Origin: Akkermansiaceae bacterium UBA1315
GTDB lineage: Bacteria > Verrucomicrobiota > Verrucomicrobiia > Verrucomicrobiales > Akkermansiaceae
Reading direction: 5' to 3'
NCBI GenBank assembly: GCA_002307065.1
Contig: DBTN01000004.1
Span: 35,061 to 90,080 of the forward strand
DNA: 55,020 nt
A program made the translations under genes and the position numbers. The notes below the pieces were generated by a model that made no database searches, was not told the origin of the DNA, and saw only the letters and a list, made by a program, of their open reading frames with translations. Of the stretch, positions 1 to 9,786 are shown one piece after another (position 1 is the stretch's first letter; each line of letters begins with the position of its first letter).

Positions 1-2167
1 CGTGGTAGTGGGTGGCGAAGAGCGTGCGGCATCCGATCACATCATGCAGGTGCTCTGCGACGGCCCAGGCGATGGACAGTCCATCAAAGGTGGCGGTGCC
101 GCGGCCGATTTCATCGAGGATGACAAGCGATCGATCCGTGGCGTGGTTGAGAATGAGGGCTGTTTCGCTCATCTCCACCATGAAGGTGGACTGGCCGCGT
201 GAAAGATCATCGGACGCGCCGACGCGACAGAAGATGCGATCGACCAGACCGACGGTCGCGCTTTCGGCCGGGACGTAGGCACCGATCTGCGCCATGACGG
301 CGATTAACGCAATCTGGCGGATGTAAGTCGATTTTCCGGCCATGTTGGGACCGGTCAAAATTTGCAGACGCGAAACTTCGGGATCGAGTTCGGTGTCGTT
401 CGGAACGAATTTTGTTTCGGTGAGAGTCTGCTCCAAGACGGGGTGTCGGCCGTTGGTGATGAAGAACTGGCGGGACTCGTCCAAGACCGGTCGGCAATGC
501 CGGTTGCGTTGGGCGACTTCCGCGAGGGCGCAGAGGACATCGATTTCCGCGATCGCGGCGGCGGTTTCCTGGAGTTCGGAAAGGCGGGCGACGACGCGCC
601 CACGGAGATTGGTGAAAAGTTCGGTCTCAAGTTGCTTCGAGCGTTCTTCTGCCCCGAGCACCTTGTTTTCCATTTCTTTGAGCGCCGGTGTGATGTAGCG
701 CTCGGCGTTGCTCATGGTTTGTTTCCGAGTATAGTCGTCGGGAACTTTGGCGAGATGGGAAGTCGTGACTTCGATGAAATAGCCGAAGACGTTGTTGAAT
801 TTGATCTTCAGTGATTCGATACCGGTTCGCTTGCGTTCGTCTTCTTGAAGTCGGGCGATCCAGTCTTTTCCGCCACGGGCGGCGGCGCGGAGTTCATCGA
901 GTTCCGCGGACCAACCGTCGCGGATGATGCCGCCGTCCCGGAGATTTGCGGGTGGTTCATCGGCGAGGGCGCGGGAAAGCAGATCGGTTAGATCGGTGAA
1001 ATCGTGGAGCTGAGTGATCCGTGAAAAGTGATCCGTGATCAGAGAAGATAAGTCTTCTTTGAGCGCGGGAATGTGGCCGAGAGATATAGCGAGCGACTGG
1101 AGATCTCTTGCGTTTCCTGAGCCTTGGGAAAGGCGCGAGGTGGTGCGTTCGACATCGCGGATGCCTTTGAGCGATTCGCGGCATTTGGAGAGGAGAAACG
1201 GTTCGGCAAGAAAGCTAGCAATCGTGTCCTGGCGACCGGTGAGGATTTTCAGATCGCGAAGCGGGTGTAAAATCCAGTCGCGCAACAGGCGGGCACCCAT
1301 GGGTGTGGCGGTGCGGTCGAGCACGCCGAGCAGCGTGTGGGCTTTGCCGGAACGGGAGTCGACGAGATCGAGATTTCGCTGCGAGGCAGCATCGATCAAG
1401 ACATGGTCGGCGCTTTCGCGGAGGCGGGGTGGACGGATGTGCTCGCAGTTTCGGCGAAGCTGATGGATGAGATAATGAAGGATCGCACCGGCGGCACCGC
1501 TTGCGCCGTGAAGTTCGGCACAGCCGAATCCGTCGAGCGAGTGGACGTTAAAATGATCCTTCAAGAGCTGGCAGGCCGTTTCCGGTTGAAAGCAGTAGCC
1601 TTCGTAAACCATGCAGTTCGGCAGCGCGCCGAATTCGGCGGTTTGGTGATCGGGGATAAGCAGCTCGGAGGCGGAAATGCGTGACAGTTCGTCGGAGAGA
1701 TGACCGGCGTCGGTGAATTCACAAATCGTGAACTCGCCGGTGGTGTGATCGACACAGGCCAAGCCAAGATTTTTGCCATGGCGAAAAACGGCGGCGAGAT
1801 AGTTCGGTTTTTGGTCGTCCAGCAGGGTCAGGTCGTCGATCGAACCGGGCGTGAGAATGCGTGCGATCTGGCGTTCGACGAGTTTTCCGGGAACCGCTTC
1901 GGAAGTTTGCTCCGCGATGGCGACGCGTTTTCCGGCTTTTAAAAGTCGGGCAAGATAACCTTGGGCCGCGTGATAAGGGACGCCGCACATCGGCGTTCCG
2001 CCGCGTTTGGTGAGGGCGACGTTAAGTATCGGGGCGGCGTTTTTCGCGTCCTCGAAGAACATTTCGTAAAAATCACCCAACCGGTAGAGCAGGATCACGT
2101 CTGCAGGCAGCGACTTCCTCATGGCCTGGTATTGGGCCATCATCGGAGTGAGCGTGGGTGCGGACAT
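1..2167 (-). CDS. mutS: DNA mismatch repair protein MutS (3' end beyond window)
   Basis: MutS recognises mispaired bases and recruits MutL in an ATP-dependent way. Read on the minus strand from ATG at 2167, 722 residues are visible and the frame stays open to the left edge, so the C-terminus (family length about 850-880) is missing. The mismatch-reading Phe-X-Glu is F33-Y-E35 in GDFYEMFFED. The Walker A motif GPNMAGKST has its lysine at residue 612. It is followed by the DEIGRGT Walker B/signature region, and TLFATHYH lies right at the window edge. The gene is divergent from the TPR gene, with 105 bp between the starts. The family assignment is certain; only the end of the gene cannot be seen. 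Confidence 0.97.
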   Translation of the reverse strand, partial: MSAPTLTPMMAQYQAMRKSLPADVILLYRLGDFYEMFFEDAKNAAPILNVALTKRGGTPMCGVPYHAAQGYLARLLKAGKRVAIAEQTSEAVPGKLVERQIARILTPGSIDDLTLLDDQKPNYLAAVFRHGKNLGLACVDHTTGEFTICEFTDAGHLSDELSRISASELLIPDHQTAEFGALPNCMVYEGYCFQPETACQLLKDHFNVHSLDGFGCAELHGASGAAGAILHYLIHQLRRNCEHIRPPRLRESADHVLIDAASQRNLDLVDSRSGKAHTLLGVLDRTATPMGARLLRDWILHPLRDLKILTGRQDTIASFLAEPFLLSKCRESLKGIRDVERTTSRLSQGSGNARDLQSLAISLGHIPALKEDLSSLITDHFSRITQLHDFTDLTDLLSRALADEPPANLRDGGIIRDGWSAELDELRAAARGGKDWIARLQEDERKRTGIESLKIKFNNVFGYFIEVTTSHLAKVPDDYTRKQTMSNAERYITPALKEMENKVLGAEERSKQLETELFTNLRGRVVARLSELQETAAAIAEIDVLCALAEVAQRNRHCRPVLDESRQFFITNGRHPVLEQTLTETKFVPNDTELDPEVSRLQILTGPNMAGKSTYIRQIALIAVMAQIGAYVPAESATVGLVDRIFCRVGASDDLSRGQSTFMVEMSETALILNHATDRSLVILDEIGRGTATFDGLSIAWAVAEHLHDVIGCRTLFATHYH

Positions 2168-2272
2168 GGGGGGAGGTTAGGAATCCAAGAAGGAAGAATC
2201 CAGAGTGAAGATGGGAATTTGAAGCAGTGTATCCCCTTGGCAAAAATCGGGTGCTGTGGTCAGTTTGCCAAG

Positions 2273-5200
2273 ATGAGTTCCCTATCGGTGATCGACGCTT
2301 TTCCGCAAGTGAAGTTGGCAATGGGCGAAGGGAAAATGCTGGAAGCCTGGAAAATCGCGCAGTCGACCGGTTTACCTCTTGAGAAATGGCCGACTGGCAA
2401 GCCACTTTTGACGGCTGCACAACTTGCTGGAGCGCTAGGGGGCGACCGGTTGAGCCGGACGATGCATTTGCTAAATTGGCGATCTGAGCGTGAGAATCCG
2501 GAGACGTATTTCCGGGCCCTTTTCGTCAGATCCTCGTGGGTTTCTGATATTGAGCTGCTTTCGGATATTGACCGGTTTATGGGGCGTCAAAAAGGGATGA
2601 CGGATAGCGCGCGTGCAGACCTTTTGGCCTTTCAATCGGTGATCCATTCGGGTCATCGGGATTTTAGACGCGCGAAGCCTCTGCTTGATCAGGCTATTGA
2701 GATCTCGCCTGAAGATTCTTGGCTTAGGGTTTTACGATCGAATTTTTTAACCGCCGCGGATCAATACGAGGAAGCCCTTGAGGAGGCTCGGGTTGCGGTG
2801 GAGTTTTCACCGGTCTACCATCCGGCGGTTTTACGCTGCACGGAGGCGCTGATTCACGTGGGGAGAGGGGATGAGGCGCTGGAATTTCTAACAGAATCTC
2901 ACGAAAAGGGTCCGCAGCAGAATTTTGCGGTAAAATTGCAAGTTCTCTACAGCGAACGGGAAGATACGGAAAAAGCCGTTTGGTGTCTTGATGAGATTGA
3001 GCGCTTGTCGCCATTGATGGAACCGTCATTTAAAAAATGGATCGCGGGGCGTCGTTCGGATTTTGCTCTACTTGCAGGGGATTTTGAAGGCTTTCTGAGT
3101 TGGGCGGATGTGAAGGGTGACGGATTTCAGGCTGAAGCGGCAGCGAATTTTCGAAAGCAGGGAGCGGAGTCGCTTTCCCGGAAACGATTGGATGTGCGGT
3201 TTGTTCGGCAGCATCGGGCGACCTGTGCGCCAAGCACCCTTGCGGCGCTAGCTGCTTTTTGGGGGAAATCTTTCGATCATCTTAAAATCGCAGAGGAGAT
3301 ATGTTATGACGGAACTCCTTGGCATAAGGAGCGAAAGTGGGCGGAAGGTAATGGATTTATCGCAAAGGAATTTCGCCTAACTCGCCAGAGCTTATATGCG
3401 CTAATTGATCGAGGCATTCCTTTTACGCTTACCACACAATGGACGACCGGTGCTCATCTTCAGGCATGCATCGGTTATGACGCGCGGACCGATGTGATTT
3501 TGTTGCGTGACCCGACGGAGCATCATTTTGTGGAAATGCTGATGACCGGATTGATCGCGGATCATCCATTGGCCGGACCACGAGCTATGGTTTTTGTGCC
3601 GACGGAGCGGGCGCATATCTTGGAAGGGATCGAATTAGCGGATGAGCTCGTTTACGAGAGCCTTCATCGACTTTTCGTAGCTTTTGATTCGTACGACCGG
3701 TTTAAAATGGAAGCGGCGGTTGTGGAAATTCGAATGGTTGCGCCGGGGCATGTTTTATCGGTTTTTGGTGAAATGCGCGCCGCTCAAGTTATGGAGGATT
3801 GGGCGCGTGCGCTCTCAGCTGCTAATCAATTGTTGGAACGTTTTCCGAACTACGAAAACCTGCTTCTGATTAAAGCGAACCTGCTGCTCAATTTGCGAAG
3901 GATTCCAGAGTACCGGATGCTTCTCGAAAAAGTTGCGGCGGATCCAAAGGCGGATCCGGTTTTTTCCTCCGACCTGGGTGAACTGTTGTTAGAAGACGCG
4001 CGGGAACTGGCCGCAGCGGATTATCGTCTGAAACGAGCGCTTCTCAAGCGGCGGGGCGAATCTCGTGTTTACGAAAACCTGGCCCGTTGTCGGATGAAAC
4101 AAAGGCGATTTGACGAGGCTGCCTATCTAAGCCGGATCGCTTCTTTGCTTGCCCCAGCATTTGAACCCTATGCGTCAGGATATTTTGAAAACTGCCGTCT
4201 CACCAAACGCATTGAGGAAGGTCTCGACTATCTTAAGGGCCGCACAGAGAGCATGGGTCTAAAAAGTCACGGACCATGGGTGACATTGGCCAAAGCTTTT
4301 GACCGTTTGTGCCGGTATCGCGAAGCAGAAAGTGTTTTGGAAAAAGCAATTTCGCTGAGACCTGATGATGGCTGGTTGATGTTGCACGGAGGGCGGTTGA
4401 TGACCCGTTGGGGCTCGGATTTCCGGGCGCGAGCCGTCGATTTGATTGCGCAAGCTCGCGGAAAAGTAACTGAAGCGAATTGGTTGCAAGAGGCGGCGGA
4501 AACGGCGGAATTTCTCGGAGAACGAAAAATTGCGATCCGGCATTATGAAAAATGGGTGGAGTTGCAGCCGATGCGCATTGAGGGGTGGCGTGCTTTAGCC
4601 CGTTGTCTTGCGGAAGAGCAGGGCCGTGCTTCAGCGATTGAGCTGCTAGATGAGGGGACGCGACGCTATCCGGATTTTGCTGAATTATGGTCGTTGCTCG
4701 CAGAGTGGCTGGTGTCGAGCCCGCGAGGTCCGATGATTGCCCTCAACCGATATCTCGAACTGGCCCCTAAATCCCGCTGGGGTTTGCGCGAGCGGGCTTT
4801 GCGAAGCATGGAATCTGATCCGGAAAGTGCGCTGCGCGATGCCGAGGAAGCGATCCTGTTAGATCCTCTTGATGAACACTCACATTACGTTTGCGGCATC
4901 GTTTTAAAGAAAATTGGACGGAAGAAAGAGGCTGCTGAGGCATTCCGAAGTGCACTGAAAAGCGATATCGATCTCACTGCTGCCGCGGAAGCATTAATGA
5001 ATATGGCGACCGATCCTGAATCTTCCCGGGAGTCGCTCCGGTTTATTGAAAAGGAAATGCGGAGGCAGGTTTCGAATGGTTCCATTGTGCTTCCATTTCA
5101 GAATTTGGCTTGGCGGTGGATCGATCCTCCCGAGCTTTTACAAATGCTCAGAGATTGGTGCCAGGAACGACCGGATCTATGGCAAACGTGGTCCGCGTGG

Positions 5201-7375
5201 GCCGAGCATGCTTTGCAAATGCAATTGCCCGATGAAGCTGAGAGGGCTGCAAAGGGAATGGTGGAGGCGTTCCCATTGCTGTCGCGGGCATGGCTAGATT
5301 TAGGAAAAGTTTTTCAGCGCTTTGGGCGAGATGAAGAAGAAGTGAGCGCAACTGAAAAAGCGCTGAAAATATCACCCTCATGGGACGAAGCAGCAAGAGC
5401 CCACGCAGATGCACTCGAACGGGTAGGAAGGCTATCCGAAGCAGAAGATATCTTGCGGCGAGCAATTGAAATGAACCCTTTGGACGGGGCTAACCATGGC
5501 TACCTGGCGGATTTTTTGAGGAGAATCGGTCGACGTAGCGAGGCTTTTGATTTGTTGCGAAAAGCGATGAATTCCTGCCCGTTTTATACTTGGGGTTGGA
5601 CAATGTTGGCGCGCTGGTCGCTGACGGATGGCTTGGAGTCGGAGGTGGCGAAGGATTTGGAAATTTCATCCGAAGCGAATGGTCATCGGCCGAGTTGGTG
5701 GTCGGTGGCCGCGGATGCTTGGATGGAATTAGGAAAAACGGATGAGGCCATAGCCGCAATCCGAGCCGGTTTGAAAAAGGATCCCGAAGACCAGGGTATG
5801 CGTGATCTGTTGGCACGTATCCATTGTGAGCGGAAAGAATTTGAAGAAGCGATCGCTGTCTGCGAAACGACGGTTGCCGGTGAACCGGTGCCACGGGAAC
5901 TGAAAGGCCGACGAGCTTGGATTTTAATGCAGTCGGGCAGACCGGTTGAAGCAATCGATTCGATGCGAAAATTGGTGGAGAGCGAGCCTGATTACACTTG
6001 GGGAATGGCGGAGCTGGCCGAGTGGCTTTCGCGGAGAAGCGATTGGCAGGGGCTTGCTGAAATCTCACGCCAATGGACACGAGTGAATCCTCAATCCTAT
6101 CAAGCGCTCGGGTATCTTGGTCAGGCGGAAGAATATTTGGAACATATAGATGCCGCGGAAGATGCCTTTCGAAAAGCATGGTTGTTGAGGCCAGACTACG
6201 AGTATGGCGCACGTCGCTTATTGGATCTTCAGATAAAAGCAGGGCGATTCGAACTCGCTTCATCGACTCTCAAGCGTCTAGAATATTACGTGGACTCTGT
6301 CTGGGTCGCAGCAGATGGTGTCGAGCTGGAGCTGAAAAAAGAAATGTCCGATGCTGCCGTTCGGTACGCGTCGCGGTTGCTGGATAATCCTGCTGCGGGA
6401 TTCGATGTGTTGAATTGGGTGACCCGGTTGTTCTTAGATCACTCGCAGTCGAAAGTTTGGAAAGGATTATTGGAGCGGCGCCTGGCGAAGAAAGATATTT
6501 TAGCACCTGGCGGATTAGCGGTTTATTTATCTCTGATTCCAGAGAAAAAATTAATATCGGAAGGATATAGTCGCGTTCTGAGTCAACCGGTTGGGAGTCC
6601 AATTCGAATCGAAGGATGGAGGCGATTGATTGATTTGGCAGGTTCTAAAAAACATGTAAAAGCGATCATTAAATGGTCGGTTAAAAACCGGGATGAACTG
6701 AAGTCTCATGCAGTGCTCTGGCAAGAAATGGGCGGCGCTTTTCTCGCGGTTTTCGAGTATGCTAAAGGCGCGGTTTGGTTGGAAGATTGGCAACGCCGTG
6801 AAGATCGCTTAAATGGTGACACTCTGCTCTGGTACGCGGCTTTGTGTGATGGAGTGGAGGATAGGGGAGAAAGTTTGAGGAAAGCGCATCAAGCGCGGCG
6901 TGAAGCTCTTCGACGATTTTCTAACAGTTCGTCGGGCCCGTCGATACGGGCGAGCTTGGCATTTCATAAGGCCGAAGAAAATGATATTGAAGGTGCTCGG
7001 TCTTTATTGGGGCAGTTCGAAAAAAATCTCACAACGGAGTATTATCGGTCTTATGCACAGTTGGCCGAGGCCGTCATTCAGGCTGCCGATGGCAATGAGG
7101 ATGAGGCTGAGAAACAGCTTAGGGAGGCGGCGAATTTCTTTTTTCGTTCCGCCGAAAAAGCGTCGCCTCGGATCATTCGCAGAGGTTACCGAGCAGTCGC
7201 GCGGCAGTTGCCGTGGACACGAGGAAAATCGGCAAAGCTGGTGAGAAGGTGGGGTTTGCAGGAACCACCCGCTTTCCCTTGGCTCCATGGCGATTTTCGA
7301 TCTTCGCCCAAAATTCTGCTTTGGTTGGTTCTGGTCATTGTAATCGTGGCCCGAAGTTGTAACGAGAATTCATAA
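2273..7375 (+). CDS. Giant TPR protein with embedded C39-like peptidase domain and C-terminal membrane anchor
   Basis: This 1,700-residue protein starts at ATG 2273; the frame is open further upstream but that stretch lies inside mutS. Residues of about 85-250 are helical TPR-like repeats. Residues 310-430 look like a C39-type papain-fold domain: cysteine C318 in TCAPSTLAAL, histidine H395 in GAHLQACIGYD and aspartate D413 in LRDPTEHH, in the right order and spacing for a Cys-His-Asp triad. About 1,150 residues of TPR repeats follow, then one hydrophobic segment near the C-terminus (about 1,676-1,692). There is no N-terminal signal peptide, so the bulk is probably cytoplasmic with a tail anchor (inference). 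C39 domains normally cleave double-glycine leader peptides and are fused to ABC exporters; neither an exporter nor a leader peptide is nearby. By eye the gene is more AT-rich than its neighbours. The substrate is unknown, and the domain could be a non-catalytic C39-like fold. Confidence 0.85.
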   Translation: MSSLSVIDAFPQVKLAMGEGKMLEAWKIAQSTGLPLEKWPTGKPLLTAAQLAGALGGDRLSRTMHLLNWRSERENPETYFRALFVRSSWVSDIELLSDIDRFMGRQKGMTDSARADLLAFQSVIHSGHRDFRRAKPLLDQAIEISPEDSWLRVLRSNFLTAADQYEEALEEARVAVEFSPVYHPAVLRCTEALIHVGRGDEALEFLTESHEKGPQQNFAVKLQVLYSEREDTEKAVWCLDEIERLSPLMEPSFKKWIAGRRSDFALLAGDFEGFLSWADVKGDGFQAEAAANFRKQGAESLSRKRLDVRFVRQHRATCAPSTLAALAAFWGKSFDHLKIAEEICYDGTPWHKERKWAEGNGFIAKEFRLTRQSLYALIDRGIPFTLTTQWTTGAHLQACIGYDARTDVILLRDPTEHHFVEMLMTGLIADHPLAGPRAMVFVPTERAHILEGIELADELVYESLHRLFVAFDSYDRFKMEAAVVEIRMVAPGHVLSVFGEMRAAQVMEDWARALSAANQLLERFPNYENLLLIKANLLLNLRRIPEYRMLLEKVAADPKADPVFSSDLGELLLEDARELAAADYRLKRALLKRRGESRVYENLARCRMKQRRFDEAAYLSRIASLLAPAFEPYASGYFENCRLTKRIEEGLDYLKGRTESMGLKSHGPWVTLAKAFDRLCRYREAESVLEKAISLRPDDGWLMLHGGRLMTRWGSDFRARAVDLIAQARGKVTEANWLQEAAETAEFLGERKIAIRHYEKWVELQPMRIEGWRALARCLAEEQGRASAIELLDEGTRRYPDFAELWSLLAEWLVSSPRGPMIALNRYLELAPKSRWGLRERALRSMESDPESALRDAEEAILLDPLDEHSHYVCGIVLKKIGRKKEAAEAFRSALKSDIDLTAAAEALMNMATDPESSRESLRFIEKEMRRQVSNGSIVLPFQNLAWRWIDPPELLQMLRDWCQERPDLWQTWSAWAEHALQMQLPDEAERAAKGMVEAFPLLSRAWLDLGKVFQRFGRDEEEVSATEKALKISPSWDEAARAHADALERVGRLSEAEDILRRAIEMNPLDGANHGYLADFLRRIGRRSEAFDLLRKAMNSCPFYTWGWTMLARWSLTDGLESEVAKDLEISSEANGHRPSWWSVAADAWMELGKTDEAIAAIRAGLKKDPEDQGMRDLLARIHCERKEFEEAIAVCETTVAGEPVPRELKGRRAWILMQSGRPVEAIDSMRKLVESEPDYTWGMAELAEWLSRRSDWQGLAEISRQWTRVNPQSYQALGYLGQAEEYLEHIDAAEDAFRKAWLLRPDYEYGARRLLDLQIKAGRFELASSTLKRLEYYVDSVWVAADGVELELKKEMSDAAVRYASRLLDNPAAGFDVLNWVTRLFLDHSQSKVWKGLLERRLAKKDILAPGGLAVYLSLIPEKKLISEGYSRVLSQPVGSPIRIEGWRRLIDLAGSKKHVKAIIKWSVKNRDELKSHAVLWQEMGGAFLAVFEYAKGAVWLEDWQRREDRLNGDTLLWYAALCDGVEDRGESLRKAHQARREALRRFSNSSSGPSIRASLAFHKAEENDIEGARSLLGQFEKNLTTEYYRSYAQLAEAVIQAADGNEDEAEKQLREAANFFFRSAEKASPRIIRRGYRAVARQLPWTRGKSAKLVRRWGLQEPPAFPWLHGDFRSSPKILLWLVLVIVIVARSCNENS

Positions 7376-7406
7376 AAAACGGACACCCGTTTGGGTGTCC
7401 GTTTTT
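7375..7406. terminator. Bidirectional intrinsic terminator between the TPR gene and glyS
   Basis: A perfect 14-bp inverted repeat (arms 7375-7388 and 7393-7406, loop GTTT) has an A-run at its left foot and a T-run at its right foot, so it can end transcripts from both convergent genes. Confidence 0.93.
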
Positions 7407-7429
7407 GAAAGACGTCGTTCGAAAACGGT

Positions 7430-8995
7430 TTAGCGGACGCGTTCGAGGAGCCAGGGGAGGAGCTGATCGATTGGGAGGCGTTCTTGCTCCATGGAGTCGC
7501 GGTGGCGGATGGTGACGGTGTTTTTCAATTCCTCGCCGGATTCTCCAAGGGTGTCGAAATCGACGGTAACGCAGAAGGGCGTGCCGACTTCGTCTTGGCG
7601 GCGGTAGCGGCGGCCGACGGCTCCACCGTCGTCGTAGGATACGGTGAACCACTTTTGCAGGGATTTTTGGATGTCCTTGGCGATGCGGACTTGTTCTTCG
7701 TTCTTTTTCAGAAGTGGGAAAATGCCGACTTTGATCGGCGCCATGGAAGGCTTGAAGCGAAGGACGGTGCGGAGGTCTTCTTTGCCCTTTTCATCGGTGA
7801 GCGTTTCTTCGTCGAACGCTTCGCAAATGAGAGCGAGCACCGTGCGGTCGCAACCGGCGGAGGGTTCGACGACGTGAGGGAGGAATTTTTCCTTCGTCTC
7901 TTCGTCGAAATAGATCAGCGATTTGCCCGCGCCTTTTTCGTGAACCCCGAGGTCGTAGTTCGTCCGGTAGGCGACGCCTTCGAGCTCTTGAATGCCGAAG
8001 GGGAATTCGTATTCGATGTCGTAGGTCTTTTGTGAATAGAAGGCGCGCTCACCATCCGGAATATCGAGGATGTGGAGTTTTTCGCGTGGAATTCCGATTT
8101 CGGCGTAGAACTCGAGGCGTTTTTCCAACCACTCGTCGGTCAGGCGTAGGCCGTCGTCGGGGTGGCAGAAATATTCGATTTCCATTTGCTCGAATTCGCG
8201 GGAGCGGAAGGTGAAGTTCCGCGGGTTGATTTCGTTGCGGAATGATTTTCCGATCTGGGCGATGCCGAAAGGAAGTTTGATCCGGTTCGAATCGAGGACG
8301 TTTTTGTATTGAACGAAAATCGATTGAGCGGTTTCGGGACGGAGGTAGGCGATTTGCTCACCGGTTGCTCCGAAATTCGTTTGCAGCATCAGATTGAACT
8401 GACGGGGCTCGGTGAGAAGCGATCCATTTTCCGGGTTGAATCGGGTTGTGCCGGTGACTTCTTCGCGGCGGTCTTCGACGAGTTCGATTTCTTTCGGGGA
8501 GACCTGCTTGTTGTTGAGAAATTCCGAGTAGTATCTGCGGGCGGTTTTATGAGCTTCGCCGACTTCTTTTCCGGGGGCGATGAGCACGGCGAATTCACGT
8601 TGGATGCTCCAGTTGCTCGCGGGGTGGCTGGCACCGCTGAACCAGACGGCGGTTCCGTCTTGTTCGGGAATTTGGTCGGCGCGAAGGCGGGCCTTCGAGA
8701 GCAAGCAGTCGCTCATCGGATCGGAAAATCCGCCGACGTGGCCGGAGGAGACGAGGACTTGTTCCATCGTCAAAATCGAGCCGTCCATGCCGAGGACGTC
8801 TTCGCGTTCTTGGACGGTTTTGCGCCACCAGAAGTCCTTGAGGTTTCGCTTCAATTCAACGCCGAGCGGGCCGTAGTCCCAGACGCCGTTAAGGCCTCCG
8901 TAGAGTTCCCCGGCTTGGAAAATGAAGCCGCGGCGTTTGCACAGCGACACGATTTTTTCCATGCGGGCGGGATCGGTGATATCTTTGTTGGCCAT
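7430..8995 (-). CDS. glyS: Glycyl-tRNA synthetase, single-chain dimeric type
   Basis: This enzyme charges tRNA-Gly with glycine in the cytoplasm. The 521-residue protein is the eukaryote/Thermus-like class II alpha2 enzyme, not the alpha2beta2 GlyQ/GlyS type. Class II motif 2 is visible as FRNEINPRN followed by FRSREFEQME, and motif 3 as EPSAGCDRTVLAL. The N-terminal stretch GGLNGVWDYGPLG is typical of this branch. The C-terminal 100 residues form the anticodon-binding domain, beginning near PIKVGIFPLL. The gene stands alone, convergent with the TPR gene across a shared terminator and divergent from the SprT gene. No T-box-like leader was recognised. No Shine-Dalgarno sequence precedes the ATG. 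Confidence 0.96.
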   Translation of the reverse strand: MANKDITDPARMEKIVSLCKRRGFIFQAGELYGGLNGVWDYGPLGVELKRNLKDFWWRKTVQEREDVLGMDGSILTMEQVLVSSGHVGGFSDPMSDCLLSKARLRADQIPEQDGTAVWFSGASHPASNWSIQREFAVLIAPGKEVGEAHKTARRYYSEFLNNKQVSPKEIELVEDRREEVTGTTRFNPENGSLLTEPRQFNLMLQTNFGATGEQIAYLRPETAQSIFVQYKNVLDSNRIKLPFGIAQIGKSFRNEINPRNFTFRSREFEQMEIEYFCHPDDGLRLTDEWLEKRLEFYAEIGIPREKLHILDIPDGERAFYSQKTYDIEYEFPFGIQELEGVAYRTNYDLGVHEKGAGKSLIYFDEETKEKFLPHVVEPSAGCDRTVLALICEAFDEETLTDEKGKEDLRTVLRFKPSMAPIKVGIFPLLKKNEEQVRIAKDIQKSLQKWFTVSYDDGGAVGRRYRRQDEVGTPFCVTVDFDTLGESGEELKNTVTIRHRDSMEQERLPIDQLLPWLLERVR

Positions 8996-9185
8996 AACGT
9001 CTGCGGTTGGGAGGGGCGGATGGAAGCAGGCAGGGCGGCGGGCGGCAAGGCGCGATTCTCCTTTCCCGGGGGTGTCGGAGGTTCAAACCGGGTGAAAAGG
9101 GTCAGTCGTGATTTTGGGAAAAGATTTACCGGTCATTTTCACCTGATGATTGCCAGCGGTTTAAAAGCTGCTATCCGTTGGCACC

Positions 9186-9785
9186 ATGGGTCGCGAGAAG
9201 CCGCAGCTTGAGTTTCACTGGTCTTCTCTGTTCCGCATTGCGGCGCGACCGGTGGCTCGTGTTTCTCCGCCTGGTCCCCAAGACAGCGGGTTGACTGCGT
9301 GGTGTGCGGAAACTTCCAAAGCGATCGGATTGCCGGAGCTGGCTCGAAAGGTGCGGGTTTCTTGGAACAGCCGGATGCGGACGACGGCGGGGCGCGCCTG
9401 GTGGCCGGACCGGGCGATCGAGCTGAATCCAAAACTTAAAGAATGCGCTGAGGAGGAAATTTGGAGGACTTTAAAACACGAGCTTGCTCACCTGATCGCC
9501 TACGAACGTTGCGGGAAACGCCGGATCGAACCTCATGGGGCGGAATGGCAGGCCGCTTGTGCCGAGTTGGGGATTCCGGGTGAGGCACCGTTTCATACTT
9601 TGCCTTTCAAGCGCCGCCGGTTGAAGCGGAACTACACGTATGTCTGTCCGCACTGTTTTTCCTCAATCCAGCGCGTGAAGCCGCTGCGCCGGGCGGTCGC
9701 CTGTTACAGTTGTTGCCGGAAATTCAACGGCGGCGTGTATCACGACCGGTTTCGACTGATCGAAAATAAAGTCCCGGCGGCCTGA
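9186..9785 (+). CDS. SprT-like zinc metalloprotease domain protein
   Basis: This 199-residue protein belongs to the SprT-like family, related to the protease core of eukaryotic Spartan/SPRTN. The zinc-binding HELAH lies at residues 98-102 (H98, catalytic E99, H102), with a likely third ligand at H117 in PHGAEW. A C-terminal zinc ribbon is formed by C154-X2-C157 and C173-X2-C176, as in complete SprT proteins. Bacterial SprT function is poorly defined; proteolysis of DNA-bound proteins is an inference from Spartan. Its stop codon is separated from the convergent ybeY stop by a single base, so there is no room for a terminator between them. Confidence 0.88.
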   Translation: MGREKPQLEFHWSSLFRIAARPVARVSPPGPQDSGLTAWCAETSKAIGLPELARKVRVSWNSRMRTTAGRAWWPDRAIELNPKLKECAEEEIWRTLKHELAHLIAYERCGKRRIEPHGAEWQAACAELGIPGEAPFHTLPFKRRRLKRNYTYVCPHCFSSIQRVKPLRRAVACYSCCRKFNGGVYHDRFRLIENKVPAA

Positions 9786-9786
9786 T

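Noticed and set aside
1961..2272. N-terminal extension of the TPR protein
   Set aside because: The upstream 104 codons lie inside mutS on the other strand and read as low-quality, Arg/Gly-rich sequence; ATG 2273 gives a normal start.
9060..9185. Possible tRNA (a GTTCAAACC string between glyS and the SprT gene)
   Set aside because: No acceptor stem or anticodon arm can be drawn around it.
8309..9211. Open frame of 300 codons on the plus strand
   Set aside because: Antisense to glyS and running into the SprT gene; no domain visible.
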